Assembly: GCA_013298545.1 (NCBI GenBank)
Contig: JAAFIA010000011.1
Location: 1 to 62,915, forward strand
DNA length: 62,915 nucleotides
DNA from: Bacteroidota bacterium
GTDB lineage: Bacteria > Bacteroidota > Bacteroidia > Palsa-965
Direction: 5' to 3'
The notes below the pieces were generated by a model. It was not told the origin of the DNA. It saw only the letters and a program-made list of their open reading frames with translations, and did not search any database. This document shows positions 44,952-54,063 of this stretch, piece by piece (the first letter of the stretch is position 1; each line of letters opens with the position of its first letter). A program made the position numbers and the translations under genes.

Positions 44952-45905
44952 ATGCTTATGAACACACCAGAACACGTACACTGCCTGATCATTGGATCGG
45001 GTCCGGCGGGCTATACCGCTGCTATTTACGCTGCACGCGCCGATTTGAAACCACTCATGTACACCGGAATGGAACAAGGTGGCCAATTGATGCAGACAAC
45101 GGAAGTTGAAAATTATCCGGGCTACCCCAACGGCATCAAAGGGCCTGAGATGATGCATGATTTTCTCGAACAAGCCAAACGCTTTGGAACGGATGTGCGT
45201 TTTGGGATGGCGACCAAAGTAGATTTTACGGGTCCTGTTCATAAAGTATGGATTGACGATAACATCGAAATTCATGCCGATACAGTTATCATTGCCACAG
45301 GTGCTTCGGCCAAATGGCTCGGATTAGATTCTGAAAATAAATACAAATCTATTGGCGGCGTTTCGGCTTGTGCGGTTTGCGACGGTTTCTTCTACCGTGG
45401 TAAAGATGTTGCGATTGTTGGTGCTGGCGATACGGCTTGCGAAGAAGCAACATACCTCGCGAAGTTGTGCAAAAAAGTATATATGATTGTTCGTCGCGGC
45501 GAAATGCGTGCTTCAAAAGCCATGCAACACCGCGTACTCAATACACCAAACATTGAAGTGATTTGGAACGCTGAAACCAAAGAAATTCTTGGCGACGAAA
45601 ACGGTGTAACGGGTGCAATTATCCACATCGACAAAACGGGCGAAGATCGTAAACTCGACGTGTATGGTTTCTTCGTAGCCATCGGCCACAAGCCCAATAC
45701 CGATATTTTCAAGGGTTGGCTCGATATGGATGAAACGGGTTATATCATTGCGGTTCCGGGAACAAGCAAAACAAAAATTGAAGGGGTGTTTGCTGTTGGC
45801 GATGCACAAGATAAAATTTACCGCCAGGCGGTTACTGCAGCCGGAAGTGGTTGTATGGGCGCATTGGATGCGGAGCGTTATTTAGCGGCGAAGGGAATTC
45901 ATTAA
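44952..45905 (+). CDS. trxB: Thioredoxin reductase
   Basis: 317 residues. FAD site IIGSGPAGYTAAIYAAR (about 13-29), redox-active Cys pair CAVC with following Asp (SACAVCDGFFYRG, about 137), NADPH site VGAGDTACEEA (about 157) and the C-terminal FAVGDAQDKIYRQAVTAAGSGCMGALDA. It reduces thioredoxin with NADPH in the cytoplasm. A TACATTTG box at 44943-44950 lies too close for the first ATG if it is the -7 element; the ATG at 44958 would then begin a nearly leaderless message. A strong terminator follows. Confidence 0.95.
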   Translation: MLMNTPEHVHCLIIGSGPAGYTAAIYAARADLKPLMYTGMEQGGQLMQTTEVENYPGYPNGIKGPEMMHDFLEQAKRFGTDVRFGMATKVDFTGPVHKVWIDDNIEIHADTVIIATGASAKWLGLDSENKYKSIGGVSACAVCDGFFYRGKDVAIVGAGDTACEEATYLAKLCKKVYMIVRRGEMRASKAMQHRVLNTPNIEVIWNAETKEILGDENGVTGAIIHIDKTGEDRKLDVYGFFVAIGHKPNTDIFKGWLDMDETGYIIAVPGTSKTKIEGVFAVGDAQDKIYRQAVTAAGSGCMGALDAERYLAAKGIH

Positions 45906-45961
45906 AAATTCCCAATGCTTCAAAGCATAGATTTCTAAAACTAGCTTCTAATTTCTTAATT

Positions 45962-45994
45962 AAAAAAACGGGCGAAAATTTCGCCCGTTTTTTT
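45962..45994. terminator. Bidirectional terminator between trxB and patatin gene
   Basis: AAAAAAACGGGCGAAA pairs perfectly with TTTCGCCCGTTTTTTT. It serves trxB on the plus strand and can serve the convergent patatin gene. Confidence 0.92.
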
Positions 45995-46023
45995 GTTTTG
46001 TAGTTGCTAAATGTAAATCGTTT

Positions 46024-46905
46024 CTACACAGAAGCACTTCCTAAAAACGCCGTCATGTACTTAACGCCCGAATTATATAAATCTGTTTTTTGCTGATCTG
46101 TCAGTCCGAAATTGGTTGCCGATATGCCCAAATTATCAATATTCACCGTCCGCTTCTCGTCGGCAGGATCTTGAAAATAATTGATGTTTTGTGCATTCAG
46201 GATGGTGTCGAATGTTGTTCTTACATAATCAATCAAATGATCGTAGCCCAGATTGCTTGGTGTTGGTGTATTGTTGATGTTCGTGAGAAAACAACCTAAG
46301 GTTTGCGGATTTGGTACGCCACCAACATCAAACGCACGGATCGGATAATTGTACACCATGCCACCATCAACATAAATGTGATTGTCGGGATTGTTGTTTG
46401 AAAACTGCCACGCGCGGAAGAAAAGCGGAATTGACATGGAAGCACGCACCGCTTCGGCCACCGGAACATTCGGCGTTGTTGCAAAAGAAAATTCTTTTAC
46501 GTTTTGGATGTTTAAATCAGATGCAAAAACATGCAAATCGAGCATCCCTGCATTTTTAAAATCGGCGAATGTTGCTGTTGATGCCAAGCCTTTATTGGTA
46601 ATGCGTGTTTGCATCCATTCCAAAAATGCGTCGCCTTCGTACAAACCGTATTTTGTCGCAACACGAAGTGGATTGAATTTATCTTCAAACGATTTAAAAT
46701 CGGTTGCTTGCACAATGCTGAGAATTTCAGCCGCATTGTAACGAAGTGCCACAAGAGCTGCCGTTATGGCTCCTGCCGATGTTCCGGCTACGCGCTGAAT
46801 TTGTCCTAAAATATTGTGTTGCTCGAGTACTGTTAATGCCCCGGCGTAGGCAATGCCAAGGACACCACCACCTTTAAAAACTAAATTTTCATACGAGTTT
46901 GTCAT
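46024..46905 (-). CDS. Patatin-like phospholipase
   Basis: 293 residues. FKGGGVLGIAYAG (oxyanion-hole glycines, about 10-20), the nucleophile elbow GTSAG (about 42-46) and the Asp-Gly dyad VDGGMVYNYP (about 178) define the Ser-Asp patatin fold. It would hydrolyse membrane or lipid esters. There is no signal peptide, so it is cytosolic unless exported by other means. No other lipid gene is near. Confidence 0.9.
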   Translation of the reverse strand: MTNSYENLVFKGGGVLGIAYAGALTVLEQHNILGQIQRVAGTSAGAITAALVALRYNAAEILSIVQATDFKSFEDKFNPLRVATKYGLYEGDAFLEWMQTRITNKGLASTATFADFKNAGMLDLHVFASDLNIQNVKEFSFATTPNVPVAEAVRASMSIPLFFRAWQFSNNNPDNHIYVDGGMVYNYPIRAFDVGGVPNPQTLGCFLTNINNTPTPSNLGYDHLIDYVRTTFDTILNAQNINYFQDPADEKRTVNIDNLGISATNFGLTDQQKTDLYNSGVKYMTAFLGSASV

Positions 46906-47071
46906 ATCTTTTTTTATTTTGTTTAATCAAAAGTATATGATACTTGTTTATCTCAATTACATTTATTTAAAATTCACAGCAAATCAAGGGGTAACACTAT
47001 ATGTAAAGCATCTGAAAAAATTCAGTACACCAAAAAATTCGCATATTTACAAGTCATAGATATAATTACTC

Positions 47072-48994
47072 ATGCGCTATTTCTTCCGCATCCTTCTTTT
47101 CCTTTACGTTCTGTGCAGCAAACCACTTGCAGCACAAACAAACGTGAGCATTTTTCCAAATACACTGTATGCGCCAGTAAATATCCATTTCACGCCCGGT
47201 GTTTTTTATGTTCCCAAAACCAATGTGGCGCATGCCGATTTTATGGGCAACGGCATTCATCAAAATTGTATCCGTACCAATGTGATCGAAAGTGCCTTGA
47301 ACAACACCGCAGATTTACCGTCATGTCTGGCCTTGCTCAGTACCGTTCAAACCGATTTGCAAAATTTATCGGGCAAATGCGATAAGCTGATTTTTATTTT
47401 CGAGAAAATGCCGGCATGGTTGAGTAGTTCTTCTGACGGATCGCCCGCAACTACGCCCGGCTGGTATGTACTCAACACCAAACCACCTGCAAACTGGAAC
47501 ACCTGGCAAACCGTTGTCGATAGCATCACCCGAAAACTCGTAACGCAATTCGGAATCAGCAATGCCTATTTTGAAGTTTGGAACGAACCCGACATCGGTT
47601 CTTGGACGGGAACAATGGCAGAGTATTTTGAATTGTATAAACGCACGTATGCTGGTGTAAAAGCGTCGAACAACCAAAATCGAGTTGGTGGTCCTGCGGT
47701 CAATGGCTGGGCCAATAATATTTATTGGAAACCACCGTATGGCCATCTCACAAGCACACAGGTCGATTCGTCGTTGATGTTTCAGTTAATTGATTCTGCA
47801 GTTGTTTGGAATAAAATTCCAGATTTTGTTTCGTGGCATAGTTTCAGTTTAACATATCACGAATTTCAACAAGCTGCGTTTTATTTACAGCTCAAAACCA
47901 ACACGCTAGCCATTCCTGCCATTCCTCAAATCGTGAGCGAATGGAATGCGCCATCGGTCGTGCGCGATAGCCGCTTGGCGTCGGCATTCATGCTGAAAGG
48001 CCAGTTGGAACTTTCGCGTACAAGCATTGCCAACAATGCGGTTGCGGCATGGCAAGATTTTTCGCAGAGCATCAATGAGTTTCATGCCGATTATGGGTTA
48101 ATCACGTACGGCGGTATTCACAAACCAGCATACAACAGTATTTTGCTCTCGCAACAACTGCGCGGCATGACGTGTAACATGACTGCGTTTTCGCATTTCG
48201 ATGGCATGGCATCGGTAGTCAACGATACATTATTTGTTTTACTTAGCAATTATGCGCCGCCACCATTTCTCGAAGCGTTTAATCATACCTTGTTTGTTGG
48301 TCAATGGAACGCCAATCAATTAGATAGCGCAGGCTACATCGACATCCTGGCCAATTCGTTTACGCATCTCGATTCGATTTATCGCGGCCTCATTACACTT
48401 GCGGGCAATGATGCACTTGAACTCGACATCAATGCCGCAATCCCTGTATATCAACATTACGATTCTCTCGCTACTGGCCCGCGCACATTTGTACTCAACA
48501 CCAATTTTTCGGGCAATTATTCGGCGCAACTTTTCGTGGTCGATTCAACGACAAACAACATGCAGTACCGCTACGATTCATTACGCGCTGCAGGTTATAC
48601 ACAGAACAATGCGATTGCAGCCATTCTTCCCAATCAAAGCCTGAGCAGTTCGTCCGTTATGTTTAACAATGGACAATACACCATTTCGTTACAGCCCAAT
48701 GACGTGTGCTTGTTCAAAGTCAATATCCCAGGTTTATCAAGCATCGAAGAACCAACGCAAAACGCATTTTCTTTTTTCCCTAATCCGGCGCAAGACAAGT
48801 GTGTTGTTACATTTCAGCATATACAAACACCAAGTGGTATGCTTGAACTTTATGCTGTGGATGGAAAATTGGTGCAAACCATTCCGGTAACGGCTTCGCA
48901 AATAACTATCACAACGGCAAATTTAGCTTCCGGCATTTACTTTATGCGTTGGACTGGCGCTCCACAAGGGTTTCAGAAGGTAATCAAGCAGTAA
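47072..48994 (+). CDS. GH39-like glycoside hydrolase with T9SS sorting domain
   Basis: 640 residues with a signal peptide (PLAAQ). A TIM barrel at about 25-400 carries the clan GH-A marks: FEVWNEPD with acid/base Glu at 172, WHSFSLTYHEF, and IVSEWNAP with the nucleophile Glu at 290. The arrangement is closest to family 39 (beta-xylosidase/iduronidase-like). A beta-sandwich follows (about 400-555), then a T9SS domain (FFPNPAQDKCVV, LASGIYFMRW). It would hydrolyse plant- or animal-derived glycans at the cell surface. Substrate specificity is not predictable. Confidence 0.8.
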   Translation: MRYFFRILLFLYVLCSKPLAAQTNVSIFPNTLYAPVNIHFTPGVFYVPKTNVAHADFMGNGIHQNCIRTNVIESALNNTADLPSCLALLSTVQTDLQNLSGKCDKLIFIFEKMPAWLSSSSDGSPATTPGWYVLNTKPPANWNTWQTVVDSITRKLVTQFGISNAYFEVWNEPDIGSWTGTMAEYFELYKRTYAGVKASNNQNRVGGPAVNGWANNIYWKPPYGHLTSTQVDSSLMFQLIDSAVVWNKIPDFVSWHSFSLTYHEFQQAAFYLQLKTNTLAIPAIPQIVSEWNAPSVVRDSRLASAFMLKGQLELSRTSIANNAVAAWQDFSQSINEFHADYGLITYGGIHKPAYNSILLSQQLRGMTCNMTAFSHFDGMASVVNDTLFVLLSNYAPPPFLEAFNHTLFVGQWNANQLDSAGYIDILANSFTHLDSIYRGLITLAGNDALELDINAAIPVYQHYDSLATGPRTFVLNTNFSGNYSAQLFVVDSTTNNMQYRYDSLRAAGYTQNNAIAAILPNQSLSSSSVMFNNGQYTISLQPNDVCLFKVNIPGLSSIEEPTQNAFSFFPNPAQDKCVVTFQHIQTPSGMLELYAVDGKLVQTIPVTASQITITTANLASGIYFMRWTGAPQGFQKVIKQ

Positions 48995-49082
48995 AGCAGT
49001 ATTATTTTTTAGGAAATTGCGCTTGTACACGAAACAAATTCGCAGACAATTCGTATTTTTCATGTCGAAACCGGATATACTT

Positions 49083-49823
49083 ATGCGCATTTCTTTTATC
49101 ATCGTTATTTTATGTTTCTGCCTGACAGCGGAAGCACAAATTGGCGTACAAAAAAACACACAAACAACATATCTGTTTGAACAGGTATATGATTCCGCTA
49201 CTGGAATTTTTATCTACGAAAAACTGAACAAACAAATGGGTGGCGATTCTACGCGTTATACACCCAAAGGCTACTCGGCACAAAATACGTGGGAAGATTA
49301 TTACAAGAGTGGAAAATTATTGCATCGCGGTTATTACATCGACGGGCAACTCAAGAGTTATAAAAATTACTACGAGAATGGCCAAGAAGAACGCAACTTT
49401 CACATGGTTGATTACTTCCGCTATCAAATGACCTTGTATTACGACAATGGGCAATTGCGTTCGGATATTGTTTATTACAACGGCGATCCTGAAACAACAA
49501 AAGAATATTACGCCAACGGTAATCCCGAATTTATCGAAGAAATGGCGAAGAAAAACGAGTACCTCATCTTGCGTCAGTTTTACTACGAAAACGGAAAGCC
49601 GCAAAACACAATGGAATTGCTCGATAAGAAGAAAAAAACATACGTGGTTAAAGAATACTACGAAACAGGCTACATGCAAACCGAAGGCCAGATGAAATAC
49701 TACGAAGAACTTGACAACTACATGAAAGAAGGCATTTGGAAAGTATATGACGAGGCCGGAAGATTAATTGCTACCGAAGAATACACACGCGGCCAACTCA
49801 TCGAAGAAAAGAAATTAAATTAA
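49083..49823 (+). CDS. MORN-repeat (YwqK-type) exported protein
   Basis: 246 residues from MRISFIIVILCFCL, a signal peptide ending near AEAQ. About eight MORN-2 type repeats follow, each of the form YYxNGxLxxxxxY (YYKSGKLLHRGYY, YYENGQEERNF, YYDNGQLRSDIVYY, YYANGNPEF, FYYENGKPQN, YYETGYMQTEG, VYDEAGRLIA). The family is often labelled YwqK-like 'antitoxin', but that name has no support here. It is probably a periplasmic or surface scaffold. An upstream ATG at 49017 would add residues before the signal peptide, so I reject it. Confidence 0.75.
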   Translation: MRISFIIVILCFCLTAEAQIGVQKNTQTTYLFEQVYDSATGIFIYEKLNKQMGGDSTRYTPKGYSAQNTWEDYYKSGKLLHRGYYIDGQLKSYKNYYENGQEERNFHMVDYFRYQMTLYYDNGQLRSDIVYYNGDPETTKEYYANGNPEFIEEMAKKNEYLILRQFYYENGKPQNTMELLDKKKKTYVVKEYYETGYMQTEGQMKYYEELDNYMKEGIWKVYDEAGRLIATEEYTRGQLIEEKKLN

Positions 49824-49834
49824 CACATACACAC

Positions 49835-50722
49835 ATGGGGTTCTGGTCAGATCTTGGAAAAGGATTTTCTGCACACATCAAAGCACTTGAGTTTATTGCC
49901 AAACATAGTTTGTGGCTCTATTTCATTTACCCCATTGCCATTGCGGCACTCTTATACCTCGTTGGCTTCGTTTCATTCTTCGCCTTGGGCGGCATGCTTG
50001 GCGACAAAGTGGTCGATTGGATTGGACTGAGTCCAGACGATGCGGGGTGGCAAGGATTTCTTGCTGGCATAGCGCATATCGTAATCAGCACAAGTTTCAA
50101 AATGTTGATGTGGTATATTTTGGGTACTTACATGAAATACATTGTGCTCATTATTTGTTCGCCAATTTTGGCCTTACTTTCTGAGCGTGTAGATGAAATC
50201 ATCAGTGGCAATACCTATCCGTTTAATCTTGGACAATTTTTATCCGACATCATGCGCGGCATTTTGGTGGTGTTCCGAAATTTGTTTATCGAAACGGGCA
50301 TTATGATTTTCTGCATGTTTATTTCGTTCATCCCAATTTTGGGTTGGGTGCTGAGTATTTTCACGATTCCAACAAAGTATATTTTCAGTTGTTATTTCTT
50401 AGGATTTAGCATGATGGATTATACCTACGAGCGCCGCAAAATGAGTATTTCGCAAGGTGCGGCATTTACACGCAAACACAAAGGCATTGCCATTGCCAAC
50501 GGATTTGTGTTTCAAATTTTATTGCTCATCCCAATTCTGGGCATGAGTCTTGCGCCCGTAATATCGTGTGTTGCGGCAACACTTGCTGTACTTGAAGCCG
50601 ATGCCGAAGACAAACAAGCCGAACAATTGCGTCAGCAACAATTACAACAACAAGCGCAGCACTACCACCAAGCACAACAACAGCAACAAGGATATTATCA
50701 GCAACCGCCGCAGCATCCTTAA
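49835..50722 (+). CDS. EI24/CysZ-like integral membrane protein with Gln-rich tail
   Basis: 295 residues. Five or six membrane segments at about 28-52, 75-100, 105-125, 145-170, 175-200 and 220-245, in the layout of the EI24 (PF07264) family that includes sulfate permease CysZ. The last 50 residues are hydrophilic and glutamine-rich (QQQLQQQAQHYHQAQQQQQG), a tail not seen in CysZ and likely cytosolic. The transported substrate, if any, is unknown. The mqnA gene starts 16 bp downstream. Confidence 0.7.
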   Translation: MGFWSDLGKGFSAHIKALEFIAKHSLWLYFIYPIAIAALLYLVGFVSFFALGGMLGDKVVDWIGLSPDDAGWQGFLAGIAHIVISTSFKMLMWYILGTYMKYIVLIICSPILALLSERVDEIISGNTYPFNLGQFLSDIMRGILVVFRNLFIETGIMIFCMFISFIPILGWVLSIFTIPTKYIFSCYFLGFSMMDYTYERRKMSISQGAAFTRKHKGIAIANGFVFQILLLIPILGMSLAPVISCVAATLAVLEADAEDKQAEQLRQQQLQQQAQHYHQAQQQQQGYYQQPPQHP

Positions 50723-50738
50723 TGCGCGACAATCTTAT

Positions 50739-51491
50739 ATGGCCGAACCCATTCGTATTTCTGCAGTTTCTTACCTGAATACCAAACCGTTTTTGCACGG
50801 CCTGAATCAAGATACAACAGGGCTTTTCTCACTCAGCTTGGATACGCCAGCCGTTTGTGCGCAGAAATTAATTGCTGGCGAAGCACAACTTGGGCTTGTT
50901 CCAGTTGCCACACTTCTCCAACTGCCTAGCTATGAAATTTTACCCGACTTTTGTATCGGTGCAGATGGTCCAGTCGATTCGGTGAAAATTTATGCCGAGC
51001 AACCCCTCGAAACCTTAGAGACCATTTTGCTCGATTACCAGTCGCGCACATCGGTTGCGCTGACGCGTGTGTTGGCTAAAGAGTATTGGAAAATTGCCCC
51101 CAACTGGCAACCAACATCAACTGGTTACGAAAATCAAATTGCTGGAAATACAGGGGCCGTAATCATTGGCGACCGAACGTTTGATCTGGGTGGAAAATAT
51201 GCCGTAGAAATTGATCTTGCCGAAGCGTGGAAAAATTTTACGGGCTTGCCTTTTGTTTTTGCCTGTTGGGTCAGTGTTGTTCCGCTCACTTCAGCGTTTA
51301 AGACACATTTTAAAAACCTCTTGGCCAAGGGCCTTGACGGAATGGATGAGGTGATTGCCGAATGGCAGCCCAACTATCCGAATTACGACATTAGCCATTA
51401 TTTAAAACACGCCATTAGCTATCCGTTTGATGCGTCAAAACAACAGGCCCTAGCCTTGTTCCTAGAAAAATTACGGAACTTAAAAGGCTAA
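50739..51491 (+). CDS. mqnA: Menaquinone biosynthesis protein MqnA (chorismate dehydratase)
   Basis: 250 residues beginning MAEPIRISAVSYLNTKPF, with the conserved SYLNTKPF signature. LGLVPVATLLQLP and CIGADGPVDSVKIY follow, with YQSRTSVALTRVLAKE and VIIGDRTFDLGGKYAVEIDLAEAWKNFTGLPFVFACWV. These are the MqnA/MqnD periplasmic-binding-protein-fold blocks. MqnA dehydrates chorismate to 3-enolpyruvylbenzoate, the first step of the futalosine route to menaquinone. An in-frame upstream start lies within the EI24 gene and is rejected. Confidence 0.9.
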   Translation: MAEPIRISAVSYLNTKPFLHGLNQDTTGLFSLSLDTPAVCAQKLIAGEAQLGLVPVATLLQLPSYEILPDFCIGADGPVDSVKIYAEQPLETLETILLDYQSRTSVALTRVLAKEYWKIAPNWQPTSTGYENQIAGNTGAVIIGDRTFDLGGKYAVEIDLAEAWKNFTGLPFVFACWVSVVPLTSAFKTHFKNLLAKGLDGMDEVIAEWQPNYPNYDISHYLKHAISYPFDASKQQALALFLEKLRNLKG

Positions 51492-51593
51492 TTTTCAAGC
51501 AAAATCAGTTCGTTTTGGCACTTGTGCAGATGTTTTCTTTCATAAAACCATTCCGATCTGTATATTTGTTTTTCTTACCAATTCTTTCCGGAT

Positions 51594-53222
51594 ATGCTGA
51601 AAAAATACGCCTTCGCCCTATTCTTGCTTTTCGCACTTGCCCCTGCATTGTCAGCGCAAAATATCATCAACAAAAGCACTGATGAAACAAAATTGTTTTT
51701 AGCCTCTCAGGCTTTCAACGGTGGCGAATATGTCAAAGCACTCAACTATTACAAAGAAGTGCTTGCAAGTAATCCAAACGATGCCAACGTTATTTTCCAT
51801 ATCGGCGAATGTTATTACGCCATGAATGAATTGGAAAGTGCGCAAACCGAACTCGAAAAAGCGCGCGGCATTAAATCCAATGCACATCCAGATTTGCATT
51901 TGCTGCTCGGACGTTTGTACCAGATGAAAGGACAATTGGATCTGGCTATTGAAGCGTATTCAACTGCGAAAACATACAATGCCGCGAACGCTGCAAAGAC
52001 AAAAGAAATCACTTATTACCTCGAACAATGCCAAACCGCAAAAGCGTTGATGGCATTCCCCAAAAATGTAAAAGTTACCAATGTCGGCGCAAGCATCAAC
52101 AGTCCGTATGATGATAAACGTCCTTCAATCACAGCAGATGGCTCGACCATGATTTTTACTTCACGTCGTCCAGAAGGAAAAACCGCATCAACCGACCGCG
52201 AAGGCGACAACAAATATTTTGAAGATATTTATACAAGTACTTGGAGCGCCGAAAAAATGAATTGGGCAGATGCCGAAATCATGAAAGGTTCGATCAACAC
52301 CGAAGGGCACGATGCGGCTTGCAGTATTTCTCCCGATGGCAAACAAATGTTCATGTATGTAAACGACATGGAAAAATCGCGCGGCGGCGATATTTGGACA
52401 GCGAAGAAAAGTAGCACTGGAAAATGGGGCGCGCCTAAAAATATGGGTACAGGAATCAACACAACGTTCTTTGAAGATGGTGGTGTGCTTTCTCCCGATG
52501 GCAATACACTTTATTTCATGAGTGAGCGCGGACAAGAAATTCCGTGGAAAGGTCAAAAAGGATATGGACGCAGCGATATTTGGATGGCTAAACGTGAAGG
52601 AAAAAGCGAATGGGGCGATCCGGTAAATCTGGGACCAATGGTGAATACCGAATACGATGAAGGTGGAATTTTTCCGGCAGCTGATGGTAAAACGCTTTAC
52701 TTCTGCTCTACCGGACACAACAGCATGGGCGGTTACGATATTTTCATGACACGTTTTGAAAATGGCAACTGGACCAAACCAGTAAACATGGGTTATCCGA
52801 TCAATACCATCAACAACGAGCGCATGTATGTGTTGTTGGGCGATGGCAAAACAGCATACCTTGATACCGATCGTGAAGGCGGTTTGGGTGAGCGTGATAT
52901 TTGGATTGTTGATTTGTCAGAATTGATGAAGCCAAAAGATGGCGGTCCAATTTTATCTATTCTGCATGGAACTGTTTATGACGGCAATGGCAAACCACTC
53001 GAAGTAGAAATTCAGATTTTAGATGCGGCGGGAAGTCCATTAAACAAAACAAGCAGCAATTCGGGCGGCAATTACGAAGTAAAACTCGAAGGCGATAAAA
53101 CGTATGAAATCCGCATCGAAGTAGCCGGATACAAAGCCATTAAAGAAAGCATCAAATTAGATGCCGCCAAAGAAGGAATTCCGTTTGACTTGGTGCGGCA
53201 TTTTATTTTGTACAAGGAATAA
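51594..53222 (+). CDS. TPR / WD40-like (PD40) propeller / carboxypeptidase-regulatory protein
   Basis: 542 residues with a signal peptide (PALSAQ). TPR helices at about 25-155 (SQAFNGGEYVKALNYYKEV, NVIFHIGECYYAMNELESA) are followed by a beta-propeller with PD40 motifs (RPSITADGSTMIFTSRR, ACSISPDGKQMFMY, GGVLSPDGNTLYFMSERG, GGIFPAADGKTLYFCSTG) at about 165-445, and a carboxypeptidase D regulatory-like domain (ILHGTVYDGNGKPLEVEIQIL, about 455-530). This is the layout of the T9SS accessory protein PorE except that the C-terminal OmpA peptidoglycan-binding domain is missing. A TATATTTG box at 51561-51568 is a candidate -7 element. Confidence 0.8.
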   Translation: MLKKYAFALFLLFALAPALSAQNIINKSTDETKLFLASQAFNGGEYVKALNYYKEVLASNPNDANVIFHIGECYYAMNELESAQTELEKARGIKSNAHPDLHLLLGRLYQMKGQLDLAIEAYSTAKTYNAANAAKTKEITYYLEQCQTAKALMAFPKNVKVTNVGASINSPYDDKRPSITADGSTMIFTSRRPEGKTASTDREGDNKYFEDIYTSTWSAEKMNWADAEIMKGSINTEGHDAACSISPDGKQMFMYVNDMEKSRGGDIWTAKKSSTGKWGAPKNMGTGINTTFFEDGGVLSPDGNTLYFMSERGQEIPWKGQKGYGRSDIWMAKREGKSEWGDPVNLGPMVNTEYDEGGIFPAADGKTLYFCSTGHNSMGGYDIFMTRFENGNWTKPVNMGYPINTINNERMYVLLGDGKTAYLDTDREGGLGERDIWIVDLSELMKPKDGGPILSILHGTVYDGNGKPLEVEIQILDAAGSPLNKTSSNSGGNYEVKLEGDKTYEIRIEVAGYKAIKESIKLDAAKEGIPFDLVRHFILYKE

Positions 53223-53242
53223 AACAAGTTGTTTGATCAACT

Positions 53243-53272
53243 AAAAGAACAGTCTTTCGGGGCTGTTTTTTT
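53243..53272 (+). terminator. Terminator after the TPR/propeller gene
   Basis: AACAG pairs with CTGTT around a TCTTTCGGGG loop region, followed by T7. It begins about 25 bp after the stop. Confidence 0.75.
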
Positions 53273-53359
53273 AGTTTATGGGAAATGGGCAATCACTTTT
53301 GTAGCATATCATAAAAACGTATGTCGACCGATTGCCACAATAATATTAGAAAACAAAAC

Positions 53360-53716
53360 ATGTCAGTACCTAAAAACATAAAGCACAAAATATTGTTTGT
53401 TTGCACAGTCAACCGCATGCGTAGCGCAACCGCGCATAAAATATATAATGATGACGAACGCTTTGAAGTGAAATCAGCGGGAACAGACAAAACTGCAGAA
53501 ACAGTAATAACATTAGATCTTTTATTGTGGGCAGATGTTATCGTAGTAATGGAAAAAACTCATCGAAATTATATTCGACAAAAATTTGCTGCAATTTATG
53601 CTACTAAAAAAATTGTCTGCTTATATATTCCTGACGATTATGAATTCATGCAACCAGAATTAATTCGTATTCTAAAAGAAAAATTCGAGGATGTCTATCA
53701 ACGCGGTTTAGTTTAA
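53360..53716 (+). CDS. Low-molecular-weight phosphotyrosine phosphatase-like protein
   Basis: 118 residues beginning MSVPKNIKHKILFVCTVNRMRS. The P-loop CTVNRMRS is the CX5R(S/T) catalytic signature, though residues after it are shorter than in typical 150-residue LMW phosphatases, and the C-terminal DPxx motif is not obvious (IPDDYEFM near 95 is the best match). It could act on phosphotyrosine or be an arsenate-reductase-like relative. The gene is markedly A/T-rich (ATTAATCGTATTCTAAAAGA-type codon use) compared with its neighbours, which may indicate acquisition. It is convergent with the MerR gene. Confidence 0.7.
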   Translation: MSVPKNIKHKILFVCTVNRMRSATAHKIYNDDERFEVKSAGTDKTAETVITLDLLLWADVIVVMEKTHRNYIRQKFAAIYATKKIVCLYIPDDYEFMQPELIRILKEKFEDVYQRGLV

Positions 53717-53724
53717 ACTTCCGC

Positions 53725-54060
53725 TCACAATTCCTTCTTCAATTCCAATAAAAAATCTTTAATCTTCTCCAACGATTTGACCATCTCCACATTGTTTGTG
53801 GTATCGTATTTATTTTGCTTCAACTTCTCTTTTGCGCCTTGCAACGTATAACCGCGCTCTTTGACTAAATGATAAATGATTCTAAAATTTGAAATATCAT
53901 CTTCGGTAAATAAGCGATTTCCTTTTTTGTTTTTTTGCGGTTTGATGATATCAAATTCCTTTTCCCAGAATCGAATCAAGGATGCGTTTACGTCAAACAT
54001 CTTCGCCACTTCTCCAATGGCGTAATAGAGTTTAACCGATTCTTTTTCTTTCCAAGGCAT
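53725..54060 (-). CDS. MerR family transcriptional regulator
   Basis: 111 residues starting MPWKEKESVKLYYAIGEVAKMF. The winged-helix domain is clear: YYAIGEVAKMFDVNASLIRFWEKEFD, then KGNRLFTEDDISNFRIIYHLVKERGYTLQGAKEKL. No effector-binding Cys cluster follows. The in-frame upstream ATG at 54123 would add residues encoded by a tandem repeat (Asn-Gln-Gln-Ser), so I reject it. It lies downstream of the M23 gene on the same strand. Confidence 0.88.
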   Translation of the reverse strand: MPWKEKESVKLYYAIGEVAKMFDVNASLIRFWEKEFDIIKPQKNKKGNRLFTEDDISNFRIIYHLVKERGYTLQGAKEKLKQNKYDTTNNVEMVKSLEKIKDFLLELKKEL

Positions 54061-54063
54061 TTT

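Noticed and set aside
46853..47059. A 68-codon plus-strand frame between the patatin and GH39-like genes.
   Set aside because: It overlaps the antisense strand of the patatin start and has low-complexity, A/T-driven composition.
52188..52718. A 176-codon minus-strand open frame inside the TPR/propeller gene.
   Set aside because: Shadow of a repeat-rich gene; no start signal and no coherent fold pattern.
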